Positions 1 to 12,404 of a DNA stretch of 64,000 nucleotides are shown here, in pieces (position 1 is the first letter of the stretch; each line of letters begins with the position of its first letter). The notes below the pieces were generated by a model. It had not been told where the DNA came from. It made no database searches and was given only the letters and a program-made list of their open reading frames with translations. The stretch spans positions 131,445,706 to 131,509,705 of the forward strand of contig CM067374.1 in the NCBI GenBank assembly GCA_034401795.1, read 5' to 3'. The position numbers and the translations under genes were made by a program. The stretch comes from Chaetoderma sp. LZ-2023a (Eukaryota > Mollusca > Caudofoveata > Chaetodermatida > Chaetodermatidae).

Positions 1-337
1 TTGGTCCACAAGCCAGTGTACCTAGGAATCGGTACTCATCGTTCACATAGGTGGTGTCCATGGTGCTGTCGCTCTGCATGATCTCCCACCGGTTCAGGAC
101 CTGCGGGAGCTCTACCGTCTGTTCTATTGTGCTATGAAGCTTGAACTCTAGTGTCATGCTCTTGATCTCGTGGATCTGTGCCGAGATTGCAAAGTCGATG
201 TACTTCCCAGCAGCGGACAATGGGTTCTCATCATGTATACTGGGTCGAATGACCATCAGGCAGTCCTTCCGAGGACCAGTGCGGTGCGATGTCGCGGGTT
301 CACTGACCCCATCAGGATGTTGCACATACTGCAGCAT
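1..337 (-). CDS. Unrecognised partial reading frame at the left edge
   Basis: On the minus strand an ATG at 337-335 opens a frame that stays open for 112 codons and leaves the window at position 1; an in-frame TAG lies 12 nt upstream of that ATG. The codons are mixed and not repeat-driven, unlike most open frames here. The peptide starts MLQYVQHPDG, contains KYIDFAISAQIHEI and ends near the edge with NDEYRFLGTLACGP. I recognise no family. A CTATATA stretch about 22-28 nt upstream could be a TATA element, or the segment could be one exon of a split gene or a mobile-element ORF. The C-terminal part and any partner lie outside the window. Confidence 0.5.
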   Translation of the reverse strand, partial: MLQYVQHPDGVSEPATSHRTGPRKDCLMVIRPSIHDENPLSAAGKYIDFAISAQIHEIKSMTLEFKLHSTIEQTVELPQVLNRWEIMQSDSTMDTTYVNDEYRFLGTLACGP

Positions 338-1375
338 GTTTAAGGTCTAGGTATATAGAGGGGTTAAACGGCTGCTATGTTTGGTCAAGTAAATAAATGA
401 TTGATGAGAGTAAACAGCTGATAGCAGCAACTTGCATTATACATCGTTCTGTTTAATAATATGCACCTTAATTGCCAAGGTGATATGTTTGTGTAATTTA
501 TTTGCAGCTATAATGTGAAACATTTGAATTTATCACTGGGATGTCTGGGTCTGTTACATACACACTTATTCCAATGGTAAATCTTCTAGAAACATTTTCT
601 CTTGTCTTAGAAATATATATTCCTGCAGACAACTGCAAAGACCGGTTTGGCCGACTTGACCTTAAAGAGGTAAGTTGACACAATGGGTCGGTGGTGCTAA
701 AAGACCCACTACCTGGTAAATCTCAAAACTTAATATACAGATGTTTATGCATAAAGCGGTTGTAGTGTGGCAATACTCGCACTTTAACAGCATTTTTGAC
801 AAATGCGATCACTCAATAGTAAAATAGGATGCAAATTATGAATTTCACAAATAATACAATTGCAAGTATAAACAGAACTAACTAAGTAGGCGCAGGTGTT
901 GTTGTGTTACATAAGCATAGGGGTATCGCTAAGTGATTAATTAGTTTCATACCGGATCTATATAGTATTGCCGTTTGCCATTCGGGAATGACGCTGTTAT
1001 TACCTCGTATTTATTGATGATATAATATCGCTTACAATAACCCTTATCAGACCGACTTCAAAATGCACCACTTGCATAGGTCTACTTATTCATATTCAAA
1101 ACGGCCATACAGCTAAATTGTTGATTATTCCTAAATTATTTTAAAAGCAACAGCTTCTAGTCAAATGTGTTTCAAAATCGTCAACACATTTCCTTGTATC
1201 CAGCGTATTTTGTGGTATCACGTGGCTAGAGTCAGTTAGTTACGGAGAACGGAATTATAATAAAAGATGCAAACACGTACATAGGATTCATATGTAGCCT
1301 ATAAGCTAGTTATGCCGGATTGACAATTGTGATAGGTACAGAGTAGCTCAGACATATTATACCATGTTTCCAGGA
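338..1375. other. Intergenic, mostly featureless
   Basis: I see no gene here. A degraded half of the hairpin foldback family lies near 1,140-1,200 (GCAACAGCTTCTAGTCAAAT followed by TTTCAAAA). The rest is AT-rich sequence without clear repeats. Confidence 0.5.
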
Positions 1376-1390
1376 CAAAAACTATCTGTA

Positions 1391-2425
1391 TGGGTGTATA
1401 TTCACCCTCCGTACATACCACGCTTCTCTACCTTGGCTTAAAACCTCGAAAAACCAGAATCGCAAATAGTGAGGTGGCACGAATGCTAGCAAGCCTACAA
1501 CTTCAACGGTGCCCATCAGCCTGGCAAACTGCATGGAAACGCCGATGCCTTGATCCAAATAGGGCTCGTGGAGAACGAGGATAATTATATTGTGAGGACT
1601 GAATGGTGGAAAAGAATGTACACGCACAGAACATCGATCTATACCCCCAACACATATACACGTGGATCAAGGAGGGGGTACGCCCTCTCAAGGAATCCAC
1701 TTCAGCTAAATATTACTCTCAACGATACGTTGAATGCTGACTGCATCGGCGTTCTGTAGATCAACAATCGCCTCATTATCCCAGAATGATACCAAAATGT
1801 GGGGATAGTGATAATTGAGAATAGTTTGATCGCCCAGCTCTGCAAATTATTCCATATCAATAAAACCTGTGCAACACCCTATCATCTGCACGCGATGGAA
1901 TGGGAGAACGGTTTAATCGTACTTTAGCTATAACTTTAACAAAGGAAACCCACCTTGATTGTCGGGGATTGGGATATTCAGCTCCATATGTACTCCTGGC
2001 ATACTGAACTTCAGCCCTCTCCAGCCCACTCCAGCACCGGTATTACCACTGCTAACTTAATGTTAAACTTATACTCACCATCACAATACGTAGCCCTCAT
2101 GCGCCAACGGATAGAACAGGTGCATGAACTCTTACGTGACACATTTCCCACCGCGCATGACCGCGAAATACACGGGAGCCCATATGAGGCTGGTAAAATG
2201 GTCACTTGACACTCTGCAAACGCGCCAAGTAAATTAATTTACAAATGGAAAGGCCACTATCAAGTGATAGGTAGGAAGTCAGACGTGAACTACCAACTTC
2301 GTGCCTCGGATGGCCTGACAGCAGTCAACCACTTCCATCGCCAAAAGCCTTCCATTGGTGTGGATACAAAGCCTACACTTGGCTCTGGTACACTACGTAA
2401 TGCAAAGCACCCAGACCGGCATTTC
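1391..2425 (+). pseudogene. Ty3/gypsy-type pol remnant (RNase H end and integrase)
   Basis: Pieces of a gypsy-type polyprotein can be read in changing plus-strand frames. FTLRTYH (1,401-1,421) resembles the RNase H region that normally reads RTDH, so a conserved acidic residue appears to be Tyr here. PGKLHGNADAL (1,520-1,552) is the usual RNase H end. An integrase-like stretch follows: LIAQLCKLF (1,826-1,852), a GERFNRTL segment (about 1,903-1,926), HSSTG (2,027-2,041) and, in the C-terminal domain, SDVNYQL (2,279-2,299) followed by HFHRQKP. The distance from RNase H to integrase core is shorter than usual, so the zinc-binding N-domain is probably deleted. At least two frameshifts are needed. 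No LTRs were identified. It is a fossil with no coding potential. Confidence 0.75.
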
Positions 2426-2892
2426 TTTGGAAACCTGTATGCCTAGCATCAACTGCCCACATCACGATGCAGTTTTGGCCTCAATCCTGGCTCGACTGTT
2501 TGGGGCCCACTAAAAGTTGCAATAAAAATGTTTTCTACCATTTTACTTACTGATATGAGTGTTAGAGGGTTATGAGAGTTAATGCTCATCCAGATAATCT
2601 GAGTATTGTGAGTACAGCAAATAACAAAATAAAACGTGCTGGTGTAATTTTTGAAAACAATTGGAGATAGAAGACAGTGTTGTGTATCGGAAGATTCCGA
2701 ACAGGCTACCAAAATGGTCTAGATAGCTTGATGCTAATCGTTTATATATGTGTACGTGCGCATGTTTTTGCTCTCTATTTAGATCCAATGTGGCGCATAA
2801 ATAGAGATCATGTACGTATTCCGGAAAGTTATGTGGAGTGGGTGTGAGTGGTGCATGCGTGTTTGATGGTATTTCCACCGAGACAACTTCCA
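2426..2892. other. Intergenic, nothing recognised
   Basis: AT-rich sequence downstream of the gypsy-type remnant. I see no gene, repeat array or LTR boundary. Confidence 0.4.
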
Positions 2893-3132
2893 CTAACAGG
2901 CCGCAACGACCACATGATTTAATGTAATGGCGTGGCCTGTGTCATTAAAGATCCTAAATGGAATGTGGTCTTTTCCAGTGGTGAAGACTAATATTCGTGG
3001 ACTGGCATATTGAGAGGCCGCCATGTAGGCGGAATCAGGTTCTGACATGGCGGCGTGTGTAGTGTGGTGTAGGAAATTGACCAAGCCGTTAACGGCTTTT
3101 AACTGATTTATAAAAGCATCCAATATGGTCAT
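2893..3132 (-). pseudogene. Possible gypsy-type pol spacer remnant
   Basis: A 79-codon minus-strand frame contains SPRILVFTTGKDHIPFRIFN followed by a stretch ending HVVVAAC. The beta-rich pattern (a short strand, then IPFRIFN, then a hydrophobic strand) resembles the region between protease and reverse transcriptase in gypsy-type polyproteins. No catalytic motif is visible and nothing flanking supports it, so this is a weak call. It could be an unrelated chance frame. Confidence 0.25.
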
Positions 3133-3815
3133 GGGAAAACTAGACTAATCAAAATTCTACAGGGACTGATCTACCTACTAGTCAATTAGCCAAATGCTAT
3201 TAAAACTGAATGTCGGCTAATGAAAAACAGAATTGGCTAGCCTTTGGCAAATGATTAAAATTAATTTAATTTCCTTGATTGGTTGAATCCTGACTAATTC
3301 CACCATTAAAATTGCATTGCAAAAATTCCTATGGCAGCAACAACTTTCAGTCAAATTAGTTTTAACATATTCTACACATTTCAATATGTTAAGACCATTT
3401 TGTATCTGGACTGTCAAATTGATAGTATTAAGTGATGATGACTGACTGCAAACATGTTCATAAGTGACATTGAAGTAAAGATGTGGCTAAAATATTTACT
3501 ATTTGCCTAACAAAAACAGTATTTGGCTAATGTATTGGCTAGAATATTGCAACAGCCAGGTCTGTCCCTGATTCTGTATACATGATCTGAAGCCTGCATC
3601 CATAGCATCCTTCCATCCAAGTCTGGTTGAAATTGCCCCATCAGTTAATGAGGAGTAGCGTTTTAAATGATATTCGTTAAATTTTGCATACAAGTTCTGC
3701 AAAAACCACACCGATTAGTATAGTGTCTATTATAGACTCGCTACGGGTGGGGCTAGTTAAGTTTTAGGAATTGTGTCACGTTTGCAAATAGATCAGACAC
3801 TTGTTGGCCAATGGA
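3133..3815. repeat. Degraded foldback material
   Basis: Around 3,325-3,400 a half-copy of the hairpin foldback family is visible (GCAGCAACAACTTTCAGTCA, then TTTTAACATATTC). Words such as TTGGCTA recur at 3,230-3,240 and 3,520-3,540. I see no gene. Confidence 0.4.
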
Positions 3816-4130
3816 CGTCATAATCAATTACAGCATAAATTACTCGATTTAGACCGTCTTAAACGCTCAACCGTCCGACACGCTATACGAATTGTATGAC
3901 TTTGCCATTTAATAAGCATTATGTTGAATATTTTAAAACGAATTTGACCGAGCGCTGTTGCTGCCATTTGCCAGCAACAGCACCTAGTCAAATTAGTCTC
4001 AAAATATAAAACAGCTTAACTGTATAGTTTGCTGGAAATTGATAGTCAGGGCGTTCAGCAATCGATTGCTCCCAATACGGCGAACTGGAACGGCCCATTT
4101 CTTTATTCAGGTATCCAACGTTCTAATGAT
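3816..4130 (+). repeat. Hairpin foldback repeat (family 1), copy 1
   Basis: The order of parts matches the other copies: GACGTCAT-containing left part (about 3,826), CTATACGAATTGTATG, ATTTAATAAGCATTATG, then a long hairpin with arms built on GTTGAATATTTTAAAACG and its complement around GCTGTTGCTGCC/CCAGCAACAGC (about 3,920-4,015), then AATCGATTGCTCCCAATACG. No open frame. Best read as a non-autonomous (MITE-like) element. Confidence 0.65.
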
Positions 4131-5383
<1,253 letters not shown>

Positions 5384-5436
5384 GAGTAGTAGTAGTAGTC
5401 GTCGTCGTTGTGGTAGTAGTAGTAGTAGTAGTAGTG

Positions 5437-5504
<68 letters not shown>

Positions 5505-5510
5505 CGTAGT
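5384..5510. repeat. (AGT)n microsatellite at the 5' side of the LINE
   Basis: About 127 bp of AGT/TAG units with GTC, GTG and CGT interruptions near both ends. It directly precedes the 5' end of the LINE and matches the (TAG)n that directly follows the LINE 3' end at 11,994. Poly-Ser and poly-Leu frames here are artefacts. Confidence 0.9.
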
Positions 5511-5916
5511 CGAAGTGAACGCACGCGTTTATTTAGCTCTGCAATTGCTGCCCGAATTTGCTGGTTTCTAGCGCGATTTTGTAGATAAATTGTATACATA
5601 TATTTCGTATTAGTATTTCCTTTCAAACTTTATGTTTAATTTGTAAATTCTTGTTTTGGTTGCAGCGCATTTTGTGTCTCCATTTTCTAAAGGCACTCCT
5701 CTTAGCTGGCGGTTTCAACCATTTAATAGGTCTCCTCTTACTGTGGTCAATGCAATACATTTCTCCCCGCGCCAGTATGCTATTTCTATAGTTCGTTGGC
5801 TAGCGCATTATATTTGGCAAGATCGCTTGAGTGAGTGGATTTAATTCCTTTGTCATTTGTAAGCGCTTTGCCTAGTACTTTGATTATATAAATCTTTATA
5901 CCCGGTCAACTCGAAC

Positions 5917-6055
5917 AGACTAACAAATATATGTCTGTAATATGTTAGTATGCATTAGGGAACCACTTTAATCGGTTAGGTGTTAGTGAACCACTTAAAA
6001 AGTGGTTCAAACTAACAAATATACGACTGAACTCTCTATTCGTATATTTGTTGGT
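5917..6055 (+). other. Hairpins in the LINE 5' UTR
   Basis: Two inverted repeats lie just upstream of ORF1. GAACCACTT (5,988-5,996) pairs with AAGTGGTTC (6,000-6,008) around a 3-nt loop. CTAACAAATATACGA (from about 6,011) pairs with TCGTATATTTGTTGG (to about 6,054) with one mismatch. The related word ACTAACAAATATATG also occurs near 5,920. A regulatory role in the LINE RNA is inference. Confidence 0.6.
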
Positions 6056-6179
6056 AGACGTAAGGGTTTCAAAAGGCGACACTATTTATTTATGGTTTAG
6101 CTCTTTCCCCGACGTCTTGGTGTTATATTTTTGTATTATGTATTGTAGTAGTATGGGTTTCCTCTTTTTATAAAACACC

Positions 6180-7518
6180 ATGGCAACCTATAAGCGTACC
6201 CTAAGCCGTAAGATAACAACTACGGCTATCGACGTGTATCATGGGTTAAAGGACGTCGTTGGCGCGGGACCTCCTGCTTTTCAGGGGCTTATCACTGTTT
6301 CTAAAACTGTATGGAATGTAACAGTGTCAAATGACGGGGTCAAGGAAAAGCTTCTAGAAGATGTTCTTATTGTAAAAGGCTAAGTTTGTAACGTAGAGGA
6401 AATCGAGTCAGATAGTTTGCTAGTGAAGATGAAAGTTCCACTAGATATTCCAGATGACAGAATCATGAATGAACTCAAGAAGTATGGCAAAGTGAACAAG
6501 ATTGAACAGGAAACGTATCCCTTTGACAGAACGCTAGAAAACGGTGTAAGACGCATCTGGTTTGATAAAGTGGATAGCCCGTTACCAAGCAGATTGCCGC
6601 TTGATGGCAGCTTTGTCCTGCCCTTATGATATAGAGCGCAAATTAAAGAGTGCCGGATCTGCCTAAGTACTGACCATTTGGGAGCAGATTGTCCCAATCG
6701 AACCAAATGTTTGCTCTGTGGTTCAGTTGACCATTTTAAATGGCGCTGTACAAAAAATCAAACAAGCCCTCAGTATCAGGAGATAATCGCCCATTAAAGG
6801 ATGCAACTGGGTCCAATGCTTTTGGAGCAATCACTACGGAAGCTGTTGTTGTGGTTCATGCCACTGAAAATGACACAAACAAATCATCAGATCCTGTTAA
6901 AGTAACTACAGTTGATGAAATTCAAGTATTAGAGGAGGGTATAACCTTAAGTCAAGAGAATAATCAAAATGCAGTGGAGTCAAACGTGGCTGTAAAGGAC
7001 ATGCAGGAAAATGATGATCTTACAGAAGAGCCAGTTTACAATTCCTTAGAAGATGAATTAAAATTAGGGCAGGATAAGGTTAGGACTCAAAAGACGGAAA
7101 GTTCAGTCGATTTTCCGCTAAGCCCACTTGATTTAAGTCAGCTTGATGATATGGGAAATGACGCTCCTGCCAAACGTAACTTAAGTAGCAATAAGCGTCA
7201 TAAGGAAGGCAATAGCTCAGAATCTGAGATTGAAGTAAATTATATGGATGATGATACAATGTCAGTTGCAGAATCAGATGTGTCCATTCAAACACAGAGT
7301 TCACAGATGAAAGATGAAATGGTAATGTACCGATCAGAAGGGGTGACGTGTTAGTGCCATATGCAACGGCGAGAGGCGTGAAAAATCGCCGATTGCGCCA
7401 TGATTCTGGTATTTCCAAATATGAATATTTGTCTGTGGTAGAACTAGGAAATATTGAATTCGCAGGAAAATTAGGTAAATGGTCTAAGATGCGAGCTCAA
7501 AAAACCAAATTAAGTTAA
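6180..7518 (+). pseudogene. LINE ORF1 (zinc-knuckle RNA-binding protein), broken
   Basis: The start ATG sits in CACCATGG, a good initiation context. About 445 codons can be followed. The first part is a short nucleic-acid-binding-like region (DVYHGLKDVVGAGPPAF, then PDDRIMNELKKYGKVNKIE). A pair of zinc knuckles follows from 6,651: CRICLSTDHLGADCP, then CLLCGSVDHFKWRC. The acidic, Ser-rich C-terminal half ends at TAA 7,516-7,518. In-frame stops lie at 6,381 (TAA) and 6,627 (TGA), and frameshifts lie near 6,750 and 7,340. In intact relatives this protein coats the element RNA and helps target-primed reverse transcription. ORF2 follows within a few bases. Confidence 0.8.
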
Positions 7519-7522
7519 TCTA

Positions 7523-10500
7523 ATGATGGCGGTTGTAAACATCATTTTACAAATTATCATTATCTGCACCATCAAATGCAGAGGATTAAATACTGAATTC
7601 AAGCAGCGCCACTTGCTTGAAGAATTAGCAAATGAGCGAGTTGATATTGCTTTTCTACAAGAGACCAAAAATTGAAGTGTATGAATCTCTCAAAGATATT
7701 TCAAAAGGGCAGATTTTTTATTCTTTATCACAAGATAATAGCGTGGGAGTGGCTATTCTTATCCTGCCCCGCTGTCTCAACTATGTTGATGTTATATCGG
7801 CGTCATCAGATACAAATGGACGATGGATTTGCGTATCAATTGATGTACTAAACACAAGTTTAAATCTGATGTGCCTTTATGCGCCAACCTCTCATCAATT
7901 GCGTCGTGAATTTCTAAATGATGTTTCCACAATAATTCAAGACAGAACGCCTGAAAACCTAATTATGGGCGGTGACTTTAATTGCATATTAGATGAAGTT
8001 AAAGACAGAAACTCTAGGTCTAATTTTAATGACACATCTCATAATATTTTGAAACTCATCTGTGAATATAAAAGCTTGTTAGACACTTATCGGATTGAAA
8101 ATCCGGAGGGCAGGGACTTTACTTGGTTTTCAACCGATGGAAAGAAAGCATCCAGATTGGACAGGATCTATGTAGAGCGATCATTGAAAGGTTACATGTG
8201 AAAAACTAACATAAAACCAGTAACTTTCTTTGATCACAATATGTTTTTCATCACATTAGACAATGCTGACTGGATCAAACGAGCAGAAGGATTTTGGAAA
8301 CTCAATGTAGCGTTGTTACGAGATAGTTGCTATCGCAAATGTGTAGAACGTTGTTGGAGGCATTGTGATGAAAAGAGAAGTTTGTATGAATGTATAACAG
8401 CCTGGTGGGAGGATGTTAAATCCGACATGAAACATATTTTAAGGCAGTATTCCATCTGGAAAGCACGAGAAACGCAAAAGCGTAAAAAAGGCGCTTCAGC
8501 GGTCGGTGTGTAAAATTAATAAGAAAGTTAATGATGAGGAATATAATTATTACGAACTATTAGTTAAACTAAAAGGTAGACTAAATGAAATAAAGCAATA
8601 TCAGTTTGATGGGGCCAAAATAAGGGCAAGAGCACAAATGCACACCGAGGGTGAAAAGCCTACACGTTACTTGTGTAACTTGGTAAAAGCAAGATGTATC
8701 GAGAAATTAATGCGCTCACTGAAGACTAATGAAGGTGTATCAGTGTCCTCAAATGCAGAGATGATGGAAACAGTATCCACAATTTACAAATCATTGCATA
8801 AATCTGAGGGGAGTGATGAAACTGCAACTAGGGATATTTTAGCTAATATAACGCAAAGACTTCCAGATGCATGTCGCGAAATTTGCGACCAATCACTAGC
8901 AATTGATGATTTGACAAAATCCCTCAACGGTATGAAGTTAGAAAAGTCTCCTGGCTGCGACGGCCTTCCAGTCGAATTGTAGCAAACATTCTGGCACATA
9001 TTTGGTCCAGTATTAGTAGAAGAAATAGCAGCTAGCATTTTTAAGCAAGGGCATCTCCCTCCATCGATGGCCCAAACATATGTTCGGCTTATATACAAGA
9101 GGGGTGACAGAAATAAAATACAGAATTATAGACCAATCTATCTACTCTGTGTAGACTATAAGTTTATTACTCGGGCACTAACATTAAAACTTGGCGCAGT
9201 CCTAGGCGAAGTAATTGATGATGATCAAACGTGGTCTATACCAGGAAGAACGCCATTAAACAACACATTGCTTATACGAAACCTTATTCAATAAGTTTAA
9301 CAGGATTGCATCCCAGCAGCAATAATAGCACTTGATAACGAGACGGCGTTTGACAGACTTGAATGTGATTTCTTGTTTAAGTCTTTAGCCCATATTGGCT
9401 TTGGTTCCAGATTTATTAAATGGGGCAATATTTTATATACTGATATAACAAGTTGCTATTTAGTAAATAATCATCTATCTGAATGTGTAGTGTTGGAACG
9501 AGGTGTCAGACAGGGTTGCTCATTGTCTCCGCTTCTATTCGGTATAGCTATGGAATCCTTGGGGATCACATTGAGGCAACGTAATGATTTTCAAGGAATA
9601 TGTATACGTGGCGTAGAAAGGCCACTAAAGGGGTCTCAATATGCAGATGATACGACTGTGTGTGCAGGTAAAAATTCAGATTTTAGAATTTTAAATGGAG
9701 TATCATCAGATTTTCAAAAGGCATCAGGGCTTAAAGTCAATAGAGCCAAATCTAAGGGATTATTTTTGGGCGCATGGAAGGACAGAACTGACAATGTTAT
9801 GGATATTAAATGGTCAGATGATGTCATAAAGATTTTAGGTATTTACTTTAGTAGAGAACAGGATATAATAATACACTGGGAAGAAAGGCTATCCAAGCTA
9901 AAGTGTGCATTAGTAAATTGGAAACAACGCCTAACTGTATTTGGCAGGACATTTGTCCTTAATAATTTACTTTTATCTGGACTGTGGTATACCGCTTCTG
10001 TAGTTCATATGCCCAAATCAGTAGAGTCAAAGATCAATACGTTACTTTTGTCCATCTTATGGGAGGACAACGCCCATTTAGTATCGCAGTCAATCCTCAC
10101 CAATGAAAAGCATGATGGAGGCCTGGATTTGGTTAATGTTTTAGCAAAGTGTGCTTCTCTAAAACTGAAATTACTGAATAAGTTACTCACTTCAAACTCA
10201 TCTTGGTCAAGTGTGGCAAGACACGTCTACAAATGTACGTAGATCGATTTCCAGTAGAATGTTTATTTTTGTGCAAAAAACTGCCACCTAACCATCAGAA
10301 GACATCAAGCGTATATAAAAGAACAGCTTGAAGCTTTAATTTACACGATCAATGCCACAACCCAGTTGTTGGGACGATGCCTTAGAGCAACGTCTTTGGG
10401 GCAACGAGTTGATTCATGATACTGATGCTGTATTATATTTGCCCTCTATGGCCAAAAATGGCATTCAATATTTACGTGATTTAGTTATTCCAAAATCTCG

Positions 10501-11210
10501 CAAATGGATTGCGATGCAGGATGTATCAAGAGCAACATCAATGAGGTATATTGATGCTCAACGCATATTTCTTAGAATAAAGAATGCAATACCTGTGAAT
10601 GGTTCAAATTTCCGAAAGCAAGTGGCAACAGAGATATGTGGCAACCAACATTAGTATTTAAGTCAGAGCATATAAAACACAACATGGCATCTAGAGCCTG
10701 GTATGGAATGCTAATGCAAAGTCGGAGACAGACTCCTGTTGCAGTTAGGCATTGGAACACTTTAGCATGCACGCCAAAGAACTGGGAAAATGCGTGGAAA
10801 ATAATACATCTACCTTGTCTACCAGCAAACACACGGGACCTGGCATGGCGATTCCTCCATCGAAGGCTATGGGTCGGCCATCTGACTTATAAGTGCAAAA
10901 TAACAAGTACAGACCGGTGTTTATTATGTAATACCGAGGATGAAACAATAGACCATATGTGTACACAGTGTTGTATAGCTACAGGCTTTCGGGTATATAT
11001 CAATATGCTCCTTGCTAAATTTGGAATCAAATATGTGAAATTAATGGCTGAAACAATTATGTTCAAAGATTGCTCAACTATCGGACGAATTATTAATAGC
11101 AAGGAGAAAGAATTGTTAGTATCCCTGTTATCTGTATGAGTGTGGGTCATTTGGAAGCATTGGGAATCGGTATATTTAAATATCAATTAAGCATTGCGTC
11201 AATATTCTGG
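7523..11210 (+). pseudogene. LINE ORF2 (endonuclease-reverse transcriptase), broken
   Basis: About 1,230 codons, close to the usual Tx1 length. The endonuclease shows CRGLNTEF and FLQETKN (from 7,580), GGDFNCILDEVKDR (about 7,967) and SRLDRIYV (about 8,152), then FFDHNMF. The reverse transcriptase shows SPGCDG (8,947), NYRPIYLL, ALDNETAFDRL (about 9,330), RGVRQGCSLSPLLF (9,500) and the catalytic YADD (about 9,640). The C-terminal zinc motif CLLCNTEDETIDHMCTQC lies near 10,920. Breaks: frameshifts near 7,670, 8,506 and 10,640, a stop/frame change at about 10,240, and in-frame stops at 8,199, 8,980, 9,292, 9,298 and 11,137. Catalytic residues that can be checked are kept, so decay followed insertion. 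Confidence 0.9.
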
Positions 11211-11429
11211 AGGTGATCCGATTTCGAGTTCATTAGGTTAACAGAGTATGTGACATCTTACATATATACAATTAACATCCTGTTGTAAATGTCTACTGTA
11301 GGTGTATTTGCTCCAGGGTAATTTACAAAAACTTACAATGAAGTAAATTTAAAATGTGAACCCAGAGCGCCATCTATGTAGTTATAGTTCATATACTTTT
11401 GTTTTGTGCATTTACGACATAAAGGCTAC

Positions 11430-11725
11430 TACGCCTGCTCGGTATTTAAGAATCGGCCAACTGGCATCAATGAGTGACATTTTGTTATTTATTGACGGGT
11501 CACCTCGCCACTAGTTGGCGAGGTGCACTCGCCATTTGGGCTCAATACTATACGGTGTGCTACGTTAAACTACATATGATCTACTTAGCCTGCCGGCCAT
11601 GAATCGGCTCAATGGCGTCAATGAGTAGCAGTAACATACTGCTAATTATTGATGAGTCGCTTTACCAGTTATTGGGTAACTATGCTCGCCATTTGGGCCT
11701 ACCACTACACGGTTTGCAAATAGTA
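11430..11725 (+). repeat. Duplicated structural module in the LINE 3' UTR
   Basis: Two diverged direct copies, about 11,430-11,560 and 11,586-11,722. They share GAATCGGC, GGC(A/G)TCAATGAGT, TTATTGA(C/T)G, CTCGCCATTTGGG and CTA(T/C)ACGGT(G/T)TGC. The first copy has a perfect 10-bp stem with a 5-nt loop (CACCTCGCCA / TGGCGAGGTG, 11,501-11,525). A second small hairpin, TCCGAC / GTCGGA (11,953-11,973), lies just before the TAG tail. LINE reverse transcriptases often recognise 3' UTR structures; that use here is inference. Confidence 0.65.
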
Positions 11726-11992
11726 ATGGTGTTGTTGAATTATATTATGTTATCAGCTCTTTATTAAGGTGGGTTTTTTCTATGTAGTTATGCCATTGGT
11801 GTGGTATATAGTAATAGAGTATTTTAGCTTGCACTGTTTTGATATGATAAGTTTGTATTGTTGTTCATATACTATTAATAAAGCCTGCTATTTCACCCGA
11901 TTTTTTATGAGGGTTTGCAAGTCTTTTTAAAGGAGTTCTTCCGTGAGCTGTGTCCGACTGCGTCAGCGTCGGATTTTCAAAAAAGTATATAA

Positions 11993-12404
<412 letters not shown>

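Larger units (their letters stand above)
5511..11993 (+). mobile_element. Near full-length Tx1/L1-like LINE, decayed
   Basis: A two-ORF non-LTR retrotransposon of about 6.5 kb: a 5' region of about 670 bp, ORF1 with CCHC zinc knuckles, ORF2 with apurinic-type endonuclease, reverse transcriptase and C-terminal zinc motif, then a 3' UTR of about 780 bp. ORF2 wording such as NWKQRLTVFGRTFVLNNLL and the zinc-knuckle ORF1 point to the Tx1 group of the L1 lineage (from memory of the family). Both ORFs carry stops and frameshifts, so this copy cannot move itself. The ends are set by AGT/TAG microsatellites rather than a poly(A) tail, so no target duplication can be read. The exact 5' end is uncertain by tens of bases. 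Confidence 0.85.
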
